Shown in pieces: positions 1 to 5,920 of a stretch of 6,058 bases of DNA. The position numbers and the translations under genes are program-made. The stretch is from RUG754 sp045545455. Its GTDB lineage: Bacteria > Bacillota > Clostridia > Peptostreptococcales > Anaerovoracaceae. Each line of letters begins with the position of its first letter. The stretch's first letter is position 1. Under the pieces are notes generated by a model that saw only the letters and a list, made by a program, of their open reading frames with translations, was not told the origin of the DNA and did no database searches. The stretch covers positions 1 to 6,058 of the forward strand of contig JAZQAY010000001.1 in NCBI GenBank assembly GCA_045545455.1. The letters run 5' to 3'.

Positions 1-4
1 CCAT
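1..4 (-). CDS. Start codon of a gene running off the left edge
   Basis: An ATG reads on the minus strand at 4-2. It is preceded by a good ribosome site (AAAGGAAG on the minus strand, about 12-20) at 7-nt spacing. A consensus -10 hexamer lies further upstream at 45-50. Only one codon is inside the window, so nothing can be said about the product. The arrangement of terminator after rnhA, then promoter, ribosome site and ATG suggests a separate transcription unit in the same direction. The call rests on these signals and not on protein sequence. Confidence 0.5.
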
Positions 5-44
5 AAAATCACTTCCTTTCGTACAATGTAGCTTGAACAACCAC

Positions 45-50
45 ATTATA
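45..50 (-). promoter_or_regulatory. -10 box (TATAAT) for the left-edge gene
   Basis: The minus strand carries a perfect TATAAT here, about 40 nt upstream of the ATG at 4. No good -35 is present: the hexamer at 17-nt spacing is TACCAA, a poor match to TTGACA. The promoter is therefore either activator-dependent or weak. It overlaps the region just before the Shine-Dalgarno sequence of the candidate plus-strand small ORF. Confidence 0.45.
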
Positions 51-67
51 CCCGCGGAGGTGATTTT

Positions 68-172
68 TTGGTAGAACCATCGACGCGCACCCGCATAGCG
101 GGTGGTTTATACTTCGCGCGCCAGCGCGCTCAGCACGGGCTTATACGCCCTACAATAAAGGCTGTTGCTTAA
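68..172 (+). CDS. Candidate 34-aa small ORF with full-length Shine-Dalgarno sequence
   Basis: A TTG start at 68 opens 34 sense codons to TAA at 170-172. GGAGGTGAT at 56-64 is complementary to nine bases of the 16S 3' tail, with 7 nt between GGAGG and the start codon, which is unusually strong. The peptide would begin MVEPSTRTRIAGGLYF and is basic and Arg-rich, with no membrane segment. The ORF overlaps three GC-rich hairpins, and its stop codon lies in the loop of the terminator at 158-183. I see no clear plus-strand promoter. It may be a real small protein, a leader peptide, or an accident inside a conserved hairpin element. The family is not recognised. Confidence 0.3.
   Translation: MVEPSTRTRIAGGLYFARQRAQHGLIRPTIKAVA
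75..150. other. Cluster of three GC-rich hairpins
   Basis: Three inverted repeats lie in tandem. The first is CACCCGC/GCGGGTG (88-94 and 98-104, loop ATA), whose base can be extended by AACC (75-78) with GGTT (104-107). The second is GCGCGC/GCGCGC (116-121 and 124-129). The third is GGGC/GCCC (137-140 and 147-150). None has a U-tract directly after it, so they are not obvious terminators. They lie inside the candidate small ORF and between rnhA and the left-edge gene, which suggests a structured RNA element readable from either strand. Confidence 0.5.
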
Positions 173-189
173 GCAACAGTCTTCTTTTT
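158..189. terminator. Rho-independent terminator after rnhA, possibly bidirectional
   Basis: An 11-bp stem with one G-T wobble (158-168 with 173-183) closes a TTAA loop. On the minus strand it starts about 4 nt after the rnhA stop codon and is followed by TTTATTGT, which fits termination of the RND-rnhA transcript. On the plus strand it is followed by CTTTTT (184-189), a better U-tract, so it could also stop plus-strand transcription from the small-ORF element before it runs antisense into rnhA. Confidence 0.8.
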
Positions 190-733
190 ATCTTACTTCG
201 TCTATTCTTATATTGGCTAATTCGTCGGCCCGGTTGTTCTGTTCCGTCACGTAGAGGAAATCCTCATAGGTGAAGCGCTCGCCGTTCCACTCCACGAACT
301 TGTCGTAAAGCTTCTTCATGGCAGCTTCCGTGGATCTCTCCACGTTCACGTGGCCTTTCACCCTGTAGAAGCTGACTTTGTGCTTCTCTACGAGGCCGAT
401 CAGTTCCTCCCATAGTTCACGGTTCTCCACTGGCTCCTTTTTTGAATTTTTCCAGCCGTTCTTTTTCCAGTTCACGTACCACTTGTCCCGGAAGCAGTTC
501 ATTACGTAGGATGAATCCGAGAAGACCTCTACTTCCAGGCCTTCCTTCTTAAGTGCTTTAAAGCCTTCGATCACAGCGGTGAGCTCCATCCGGTTGTTGG
601 TGGTATTGGCCTCACCTCCGTGGAGTTCTTTGCGATGTTCCCCGAACTCCAGTATGGTTCCCCAGCCGCCGAAGTTCACGTCTTCCTGGTTGTTGGCGCA
701 GGCCCCGTCTGTATACAGTTTAAGTACAGTCAT
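188..733 (-). CDS. rnhA: Ribonuclease HI
   Basis: This 181-aa cytosolic enzyme cleaves the RNA strand of RNA-DNA hybrids, removing primers and R-loops. The four acidic metal ligands of the family are visible: D9 in YTDGAC, E50 in NRMEL, D73 in FSDSS and D170 in NRADE. The His of the flexible loop is H128 in VKGH. The basic hybrid-binding handle (about 85-110, WKKNGWKNSKKEPV) is present, so this is the handle-containing type. It is about 25 aa longer than the 155-aa E. coli enzyme. The extra length lies between H128 and D170, a 42-residue spacing against about 10 in E. coli. The ATG at 733 has AGGAGG 5 nt upstream. It follows the RND gene by 12 bp and ends just before a terminator, so it is the last gene of that operon. 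Confidence 0.95.
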   Translation of the reverse strand: MTVLKLYTDGACANNQEDVNFGGWGTILEFGEHRKELHGGEANTTNNRMELTAVIEGFKALKKEGLEVEVFSDSSYVMNCFRDKWYVNWKKNGWKNSKKEPVENRELWEELIGLVEKHKVSFYRVKGHVNVERSTEAAMKKLYDKFVEWNGERFTYEDFLYVTEQNNRADELANIRIDEVR

Positions 734-745
734 GCTTTCCTCCTG
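734..745 (-). promoter_or_regulatory. rnhA ribosome binding site filling the RND-rnhA gap
   Basis: AGGAGG (744-739 on the minus strand) sits in the 12-bp gap between the TAG of the RND gene (748-746) and the rnhA ATG (733-731). No promoter fits in the gap, so rnhA must be expressed from the RND transcript or from a promoter inside the RND gene. The closeness favours translational coupling. Confidence 0.8.
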
Positions 746-3700
746 CTATTGCACTATCAGATCCGACACGTCGATATCAGCAGCCTTTACGAACTTGAAC
801 TTCTCACCGTTGAATATATCGTAGATGACAGGCACTACCAGAAGAGTCAGAAGCGTGGCGTAGATCAGGCCTCCTATGCATACCAGAGCCACCGGCTGCA
901 TCATGTCGGTGCCGGCGGTCTTGCCCATGGCAAGCACTACCAGACCAAGGATAGTGGTGACCGAAGTCATGAGTACAGGCCTCATACGAGTGGCGCCTGC
1001 GGTGATTATGGCCGCACGCTTGTTCATGCCTCTTGCCCTCAGCTGATTGGTATAGTCGACAAGTACGATACCGTTGTTAACCACGACACCGTTGAGGATT
1101 ATGAGTCCGATCATGGACATGATGGATACTTCCTTGTTTGCGATGAGAAGCGCCAGGAATCCTCCGGTGAAAGCCAGCGGTATGGTGAACATTACGATGA
1201 ATGGCGACTTGAAGCTCTGGAACTGGGCAACCATTATGAGGTATACCAGGAGGACTCCGAGAGCCATCATGGCGGTCAGGTCTCCCATGGCATCCATGAT
1301 CATCTCGTTCTCACCGCTGAATTCGAAGCGTACTCCTTCAGGAAGGGTGATCCCTTCAAGAGCTTCTTTGCACTTGTCGGTGAGAAGCGTTATATTCTGT
1401 CCCTCTTCAGCAGCCGCTGATACGGTGATCATGGTCTGCTGATCTTTTCTGTTTATGGACGAGAGCGATTCTGTCTCCACCACGCTTGCCACATCACTCA
1501 ATACCACTCCGTCTGCCAGCTTCAGGTTCTTCAGCTTGTCCAGAGTCATGGTGGTCTCGTCTCCCGACGAAACGATAATATCGTAGGAATCGCTTCCGAT
1601 GTTCATGGAAGTGGCTGTTCTCTGATACTGAAGTGCCTTCGATACTTCCATGAATACCTGAGCTACCGTCAGGTTGTGCTTCATGGCTTCAGCCTTGTTC
1701 ACAGCGAAATGATATTCAGGCTCAGCGTCCCTTAAGCCGTTATCCACGTCCTTGACGCCTTCAACTGCCCTCAGTTTGTCGCCTACCGTAACGGCAGCCT
1801 CCTGAAGTTTATCGTTATCTGTGGAGTAGAGTTCCACGGTAACGCCCTGTCCGCCGAGAGCCGTGGTGTATTCTGTGATGGAGGATGAGCTCAGTATCTC
1901 AACCTCACATGGAAGATCCTTGGTCTTCTTAACGATCTCATCAGCGATCTCTTTGGAAGTGCGCTCGGTATCAGGTTCCAGGACTACGTAAAGACTTACG
2001 GATGAGCTGGATACCTCTCCTGTTATCGCTCCGAAGCCCGAACCGGATGAAAGCATTCCCCCTGCAGTCTGGACTCCGTCTATGCTGTTCATTATCTTAA
2101 GGGCCTTGTCGGAGACCTCCGCAGTCTCCTCTATGGTGCTGTCCTCATTGTTCATGGTGAGACTTCCCGTCATCTGCGGCGTCGACATATCAGGTATGAA
2201 GATGAATCCCTTTGCGAGGGATGCCTGAACGCTGAACACCAGAAGGAAGACAGTCACAAAGAGGATCAGGAACTTATGGTTCAGGTTCCAGTTAAGAGCA
2301 CGCTTATAGACCTCCTGGAACTTTCCAAAAGCTCTGCCCTCGGGCCTGACACCTTTTTTGAACATCCTGGATGCGAGAGCAGGCACCAGGGTCATGGCCA
2401 CGATAAGGGATGCTCCCAGCGAATAGGTGATGGTGAGCGCCATATCGCTGAAGAGCTGCCTGGTGAGACCCTGCACGAATACTATAGGTGCGAATACACA
2501 CACCGTGGTCAGCGTTGACGATATGATGGCGGCTCCTACTTCCTTGGCTCCCGCCACAGCTGCCCGCTTGGGATCGACTCCCGCACGGCGCAGTCTGAAG
2601 ATGTTCTCTATAACTACGATAGAGTTATCCACCAGCATGCCTACCGCCACAGCCAGACCTGAAAGCGAGATCAGGTTCACGGTAACTCCCGAGAAATACA
2701 TGAGAATGATGGCAAAGGTAAGACTGATGGGTATGCTCAGGAGCGTTATGAATGTGGGTCTGAAGTCCCTTAAGAAGAACAGCAGCACCAGTATCGCAAA
2801 AACTGCTCCGTACATAAGGCTCTCAAAGATCGCCTGTATGATCAGGTAGATATAATCTCCCTGGTCCATGAGTATGCTGAACTCGAGACCTTTGTACTTC
2901 TGTTCAAGGGTCTCAAATTTATCTTTAAGGTTGTTTGATGCGGTAGCCGTAGCGTAGTTGCTCTGCTTGGAGAAGGTGACAACGACGCTGGGTTTGCCGT
3001 TTATGGAAGCGTAGATAGAGCTGGAGTTATCCGTAGTGAACACGTCCGCCACGTCACTCAGGTAAACGTCTCCGAGACCTTCTACGTTAAAGAGATACAT
3101 GTTCTTTATCTCTTCCTCGCTCTGAAGCTTGTCTCCTACGGAAACCAGGTATCTGGCGCCGTCCTTTTGCTGGATGTAGCCTGCAGGCATGTCGAAGTTC
3201 TGGCCCTGAAGGATGCCTGCCACGGTCTCCATGGTGATCATGGATCCCAGATCCGCCTGCTTGAGAGCTGACTCCGCCTGAGCGTCCAGTTCAGCCAGTG
3301 CCTGAACAAGCTGCGTGCGTGTAGCCTGAAGCTGTCCGGATGCCACAGCCATCTGGGTCTCAGCCTGGTTCATGGTGTCCAGCCCGCTGAGCAGTCCCTG
3401 ATAGCCGCTCTTGATGGATGCCACGGATGGTATATCAAATCCTGCTGCCGCACTTCCGGCTCTGTTTGAAAGGTCATTCAGTATGGCATCCAGTTCATCC
3501 AGAGACTTCTGGATATCCTCCATGCTCTGTGCATTGGTCATGCCTTCGATGACACCTGCTGCCTGACCTGTTATGGCCTGTGCATCCTTTGCGGCATTGC
3601 TGGCTGTGCTGTAGGCGCTGTCAACCGCACTGTCTATCTGGGATACCATTTCCTTCTTGGCTGCGTCCAGCTGGGCCTGCTGAGCACTTATCTGAGCCTG

Positions 3701-4369
3701 CGCGGAATCCACCTGCGCGATGCCGTCATTGATCTGGCCTCTGGCCTCCGCCATCTGCTCGTTTATTTTGGCGATGAGTTTATCGTTAAGCGCGTTTATC
3801 TTTTCAGGATCCAGCAGGATATTAAGCTGAGTCCTGAGGAGTCCTCCCGCCTGGACTGAAGCCACACCTGTGGTTCCCTCCAGTTCGTTTTCGAGAGTAT
3901 CGTTCATGAAGGTGGAAAGCTCTGTTACGTCCTTCCCTTCCATGTTTATAGCTGCTACCATGATTGGAAGCATGGTAGGATTGATCTTCATTATATAAGG
4001 CGAGCCGACGGTATCTCCCCAGCCGCCTTCAACCAGGTCCACGCTTTGGAGTGTGTTCACCATGGCCGAATCCATGGAGGATCCGTTCTCGAACTCCAGC
4101 ACCACCAAAGAGAAGTTGGCGGTGGAGATGGACTGGATGGTCTTCAGGTTTTCCAGAGTCGCGAGGTTCTGTTCAAGGGGTTCCGTTACCTCCTCCTGCA
4201 CCTCTTCCGGCGTTGCCCCCGGGTAGGTGGTCATGACCACCATATAGGGCAGATCAATGGACGGCAAAAGATCAGGCGTCATCCTTGTGAGGGAAACGCT
4301 GCCCAAAGCGATTATCACTATGACGCAGACTATGATAGTCAGCGGCTTTTTAACGCTGTATTTTGCCAT
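746..4369 (-). CDS. RND-family efflux permease (HAE1/AcrB-like) with coiled-coil loop insertion
   Basis: This 1207-aa inner-membrane, proton-driven exporter is of the AcrB/SwrC type. TM1 is at about 10-28, a large outer loop runs to about 507, TM2-TM6 lie at about 512-664, TM7 at about 699-717, a second outer loop runs to about 1027, and TM8-TM12 lie at about 1030-1180. TM4 carries the proton-relay motif as GMLVDNSIVVIEN (D581, N582). In TM10 the AcrB Lys position falls in GVVVNNGIVLVDY (N1098, N1099), typical of Gram-positive members. Loop 1 is about 475 residues against about 300 in AcrB. The excess (about 195-400) includes Gln/Ala-rich heptad stretches at about 201-245 and 333-372, consistent with an antiparallel coiled-coil hairpin. 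No adaptor (MFP) or outer-membrane partner gene is in the window. The ATG at 4369 is the only start before an in-frame TGA. Its ribosome site is poor (AAGGA about 13 nt away). The substrate cannot be inferred. Confidence 0.93.
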   Translation of the reverse strand: MAKYSVKKPLTIIVCVIVIIALGSVSLTRMTPDLLPSIDLPYMVVMTTYPGATPEEVQEEVTEPLEQNLATLENLKTIQSISTANFSLVVLEFENGSSMDSAMVNTLQSVDLVEGGWGDTVGSPYIMKINPTMLPIMVAAINMEGKDVTELSTFMNDTLENELEGTTGVASVQAGGLLRTQLNILLDPEKINALNDKLIAKINEQMAEARGQINDGIAQVDSAQAQISAQQAQLDAAKKEMVSQIDSAVDSAYSTASNAAKDAQAITGQAAGVIEGMTNAQSMEDIQKSLDELDAILNDLSNRAGSAAAGFDIPSVASIKSGYQGLLSGLDTMNQAETQMAVASGQLQATRTQLVQALAELDAQAESALKQADLGSMITMETVAGILQGQNFDMPAGYIQQKDGARYLVSVGDKLQSEEEIKNMYLFNVEGLGDVYLSDVADVFTTDNSSSIYASINGKPSVVVTFSKQSNYATATASNNLKDKFETLEQKYKGLEFSILMDQGDYIYLIIQAIFESLMYGAVFAILVLLFFLRDFRPTFITLLSIPISLTFAIILMYFSGVTVNLISLSGLAVAVGMLVDNSIVVIENIFRLRRAGVDPKRAAVAGAKEVGAAIISSTLTTVCVFAPIVFVQGLTRQLFSDMALTITYSLGASLIVAMTLVPALASRMFKKGVRPEGRAFGKFQEVYKRALNWNLNHKFLILFVTVFLLVFSVQASLAKGFIFIPDMSTPQMTGSLTMNNEDSTIEETAEVSDKALKIMNSIDGVQTAGGMLSSGSGFGAITGEVSSSSVSLYVVLEPDTERTSKEIADEIVKKTKDLPCEVEILSSSSITEYTTALGGQGVTVELYSTDNDKLQEAAVTVGDKLRAVEGVKDVDNGLRDAEPEYHFAVNKAEAMKHNLTVAQVFMEVSKALQYQRTATSMNIGSDSYDIIVSSGDETTMTLDKLKNLKLADGVVLSDVASVVETESLSSINRKDQQTMITVSAAAEEGQNITLLTDKCKEALEGITLPEGVRFEFSGENEMIMDAMGDLTAMMALGVLLVYLIMVAQFQSFKSPFIVMFTIPLAFTGGFLALLIANKEVSIMSMIGLIILNGVVVNNGIVLVDYTNQLRARGMNKRAAIITAGATRMRPVLMTSVTTILGLVVLAMGKTAGTDMMQPVALVCIGGLIYATLLTLLVVPVIYDIFNGEKFKFVKAADIDVSDLIVQ

Positions 4370-4421
4370 TGATGCTTTTACGTCCTTATTTCAGTGTCAG
4401 GGTACAAACCCCCAGTCTCAC

Positions 4422-4431
4422 TAACATGTTA
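4422..4431. promoter_or_regulatory. Perfect 10-bp palindrome (TAACATGTTA), possible operator
   Basis: TAACATGTTA is a perfect palindrome that touches the -10 box on its downstream side, about where a repressor would block transcription start of the RND-rnhA unit. RND pumps are commonly controlled by local repressors, but no regulator gene is in the window. A 10-bp AT-rich palindrome can arise by chance. Confidence 0.3.
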
Positions 4432-4460
4432 TTATACCATTTTAGTCAAGGGGTAAGCAA
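4431..4460 (-). promoter_or_regulatory. Extended -10 promoter of the RND-rnhA unit
   Basis: The minus strand reads TGGTATAAT (4439-4431), a perfect -10 with the TGn extension. TTGCTT (4460-4455) lies 18 nt upstream as a weak -35, as expected for an extended -10 promoter. A TTGACT also occurs but only 7 nt from the -10, too close to act with it. Predicted transcription start is near 4424, giving a leader of about 55 nt before the ATG at 4369. Confidence 0.6.
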
Positions 4461-4539
4461 GTAAATACATATAAAACATACTATTATTTAGCAGGGGTGT
4501 GGGTGGCGTTTTCGCAGGGCGGGTGTGGTATTCGCGCAG

Positions 4540-4898
4540 GTCGTGTAAATGCAGACTTTTGTGATGCCCATAAACGACCGTGAAGGGGGTCCGCCTTCTG
4601 CGGGTCGTGTATGGCGACAATTATTAGTGCTTGGTACACGACTGTCTCAGAAGCCTTTTCTTTGTTGGTCGGGTATGGAGCCGTCTATTAACTGTAGATA
4701 CACGACAATGTCCGAAGTCTGTCTTTTGCGGGTCGTGTATGGCGGCAATTATTCGCGGTCAATACATGACTGCGTCAGGAGTCTTTCTTTTGCGGGTCGT
4801 GTATGGCAGTAACTATAAGTTATTGATACACGACTGCGTCAGGGAACTATCTTTTGCAAGTCGTGTATCCTGCCCTTTTTCCATAGCCTTTGCACGAC
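4540..4898. repeat. Six-unit tandem array, exact 64-bp period, 9-bp inverted repeats
   Basis: GTCGTGTAT (or a one-base variant) starts at 4540, 4604, 4668, 4732, 4796 and 4860, each exactly 64 bp apart. In every unit the inverted partner ATACACGAC (or a variant with up to two changes) ends 39 bp after the start of the left arm. Between the arms lie 21 bp of variable sequence, though units 2 and 4 share GGCGRCAATTATT. Between units lie 25 bp that are partly conserved (TGCGTCAGGAGTC, then CTTTTGCGG). Unit 5 has both arms perfect; units 1 and 6 are most diverged. The array sits about 20 bp after the nuclease stop codon and about 80 bp upstream of the RND promoter. Because 64 is not a multiple of 3, the long plus-strand reading frames through it are not credible genes. 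Role unknown. Confidence 0.9.
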
Positions 4899-4917
4899 AT
4901 TCATCAATAACACGTCA

Positions 4918-5739
4918 TTATCCCATCATCGGCAAAATACGTTCCTCTATAATTCTCTTTATTGCCTGATTATCGAAGCCTTTTCCGGGGCCATCCATTG
5001 TGATTATCAGATTCTTGGGTGGATAAATGTCATTATCGTAGTACAGCAGCATCTTCTCAGCAAAACTATTTCGATAGTCCTCTTTATCCAGCATGCCAAA
5101 GTGCTCCCAGTATATCACTGTTCCATCGGGGAGAAAAATAGTAAAATCCGGATATACGATCTTCTTTACCATAACAGCGGTGCCATCGTCGCGCACAGTG
5201 ATTTTGCTTAATTCCAGCGCTGCCTCATACCGGAATTCGATCCCATACAGCAAAAGCATTTCACAGATAGTCATTTCATTCTTGCTTCTTACTTTAAGGC
5301 CATTGGAACAAATAACATTCAATCCCTCGGGATTCTTTGTGCTCTCCGATTGAATGCAAACCTCTTCACAAAGGGCCTTATCCAGATACTCTGCTGCTTG
5401 CTGGTAAGTCTTAGGAAGGCCTTTCATTATAGAATCCGTATCGTAATCGCATATATTATCCAAAAGCCACTCGAGGTTTTTGATATTTCTGAATAGTATG
5501 GATTTCTGCTCATTCAGGAGCTTACCCTGGGTTATGCTTCTTAAAAGATCAGCTTCCGCGGCCTTTATATACCTGCGCTTTGACCCCGTCTTGTCTTTGT
5601 AATAAAAACTTCTGTAGCCCTTTGTGTTTCTTGCTGTCATCAACACCTTACATGGATACTTTTTTATCTTCCTCTCGACGTCCTCCAACAGCTTTCTTTC
5701 CAAAGTTATCTCGTCTTCGATGAATTCTCTGATCCTCAT
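4918..5739 (-). CDS. Putative PD-(D/E)XK nuclease-like protein
   Basis: This is a 273-aa protein with no signal peptide or membrane segment. The C-terminal half has the layout of a restriction-endonuclease-like fold: a helix with E155 (RSKNEMTICEML), a strand with RYEAAL (170-175), then YPDFTIFLPDG with D198 and the next strand YWEHFG with E212 and H213. The canonical Lys two residues after the acidic position is not there (E212-H213-F214), so activity may use H213 or be altered. The N-terminal half (helix about 10-27, then Arg/Lys- and Tyr-rich strands about 33-58) is unassigned and could bind nucleic acid. I recall similar WEHFG proteins in Firmicutes, without known function. The ATG at 5739 was chosen because GGAAAGGAG lies 8 nt upstream; an in-frame ATG at 5841 would extend translation through the repeat leader. 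It looks more AT-rich than the RND gene, and repeats flank both ends. Confidence 0.75.
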   Translation of the reverse strand: MRIREFIEDEITLERKLLEDVERKIKKYPCKVLMTARNTKGYRSFYYKDKTGSKRRYIKAAEADLLRSITQGKLLNEQKSILFRNIKNLEWLLDNICDYDTDSIMKGLPKTYQQAAEYLDKALCEEVCIQSESTKNPEGLNVICSNGLKVRSKNEMTICEMLLLYGIEFRYEAALELSKITVRDDGTAVMVKKIVYPDFTIFLPDGTVIYWEHFGMLDKEDYRNSFAEKMLLYYDNDIYPPKNLIITMDGPGKGFDNQAIKRIIEERILPMMG

Positions 5740-5747
5740 ATTCTCAT

Positions 5748-5756
5748 CTCCTTTCC
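5748..5756 (-). promoter_or_regulatory. Ribosome binding site fixing the nuclease start
   Basis: GGAAAGGAG on the minus strand lies 8 nt before the ATG at 5739. It decides against the longer frame starting at 5841, whose extra 34 residues would be encoded by direct-repeat and hairpin sequence. Confidence 0.8.
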
Positions 5757-5782
5757 AAAATAACGGCTTCGGAATGAAGCCG
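5757..5782 (-). terminator. Terminator-like hairpin in the nuclease leader (possible attenuator)
   Basis: CGGCTTC (5764-5770 on the plus strand) pairs with GAAGCCG (5776-5782) around a 5-nt loop. On the minus strand the stem is followed by TTATTTT and then directly by the ribosome site. It would therefore stop transcription arriving from the right just before the nuclease gene is translated. The U-tract is interrupted by one A and the stem is only 7 bp, so strength is uncertain. With no clear promoter between hairpin and ATG, regulated read-through is a natural reading. Confidence 0.5.
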
Positions 5783-5808
5783 CGTACCAAAAGCCCTGGC
5801 TCTCGCAA

Positions 5809-5918
5809 GCCGGGCGACAATAAAAGCCCTTGGTATGTCACAGCCTTGGGCCAACCAAAATACCCAGCACAGGCCGGGCGACAATAAAAGCCCTTGGTCT
5901 ATCACAGCCTCAGGCCAA
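5809..5918. repeat. 46-bp direct repeat, two copies 64 bp apart
   Basis: Copies at 5809-5854 and 5873-5918 differ at 4 of 46 positions and share GCCGGGCGACAATAAAAGCC at their left end. Each contains a GGGC/GCCC inverted repeat with a 10-nt loop. A partial, diverged third copy lies at about 5779-5808 (AAAAGCCCTGG). On the minus strand they form the untranslated leader between the structured RNA and the nuclease gene. The sequence is unrelated to the 4540-4898 array although the spacing is the same. I found no convincing promoter here; TTGTCG and TATTTT 16 nt apart on the minus strand are only weak matches. Confidence 0.85.
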
Positions 5919-5920
5919 AT

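Larger units (their letters stand above)
4370..4539. other. RND leader, promoter and repeat-free spacer
   Basis: No gene is visible. From the RND start rightward it holds a minus-strand 5' leader of about 55 nt with a small GGGT/ACCC hairpin (4400-4403 and 4408-4411), the operator-like palindrome and the promoter. Beyond these is an AT-rich stretch (about 4460-4490) and then a G-rich stretch on the plus strand (about 4491-4540). The G-rich stretch may be a decayed first unit of the adjacent array, because its last bases resemble the array's inter-palindrome segment. Confidence 0.5.

Noticed and set aside
620..1420. Plus-strand frame of 266 codons antisense to rnhA and the RND gene
   Set aside because: It is a shadow of the minus-strand genes, with low-complexity His/Tyr/Asp-rich translation and no domain. 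The minus-strand frames carry clear family motifs.
4437..4449. TTGACT as the -35 of the RND promoter
   Set aside because: It is only 7 nt from the TATAAT, which is not a usable spacing. An extended -10 with a weak upstream hexamer fits better.
4540..4898. CRISPR array (repeats of about 43 bp with 21-bp spacers)
   Set aside because: The repeats are too divergent from each other, the would-be spacers are partly homologous (units 2 and 4), 21 bp is too short for a spacer, and there are no cas genes.
4549..4969. Plus-strand reading frames of 87 and 112 codons through the repeat array
   Set aside because: The 64-bp period shifts the frame in each unit, so the same DNA would be read in different frames along one protein. 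No convincing ribosome site was seen, and the second frame runs antisense into the nuclease gene.
5740..5841. N-terminal extension of the nuclease to an ATG at 5841
   Set aside because: The extra 34 residues come from direct-repeat and hairpin sequence with no ribosome site seen at 5841, whereas the ATG at 5739 has GGAAAGGAG at ideal spacing.
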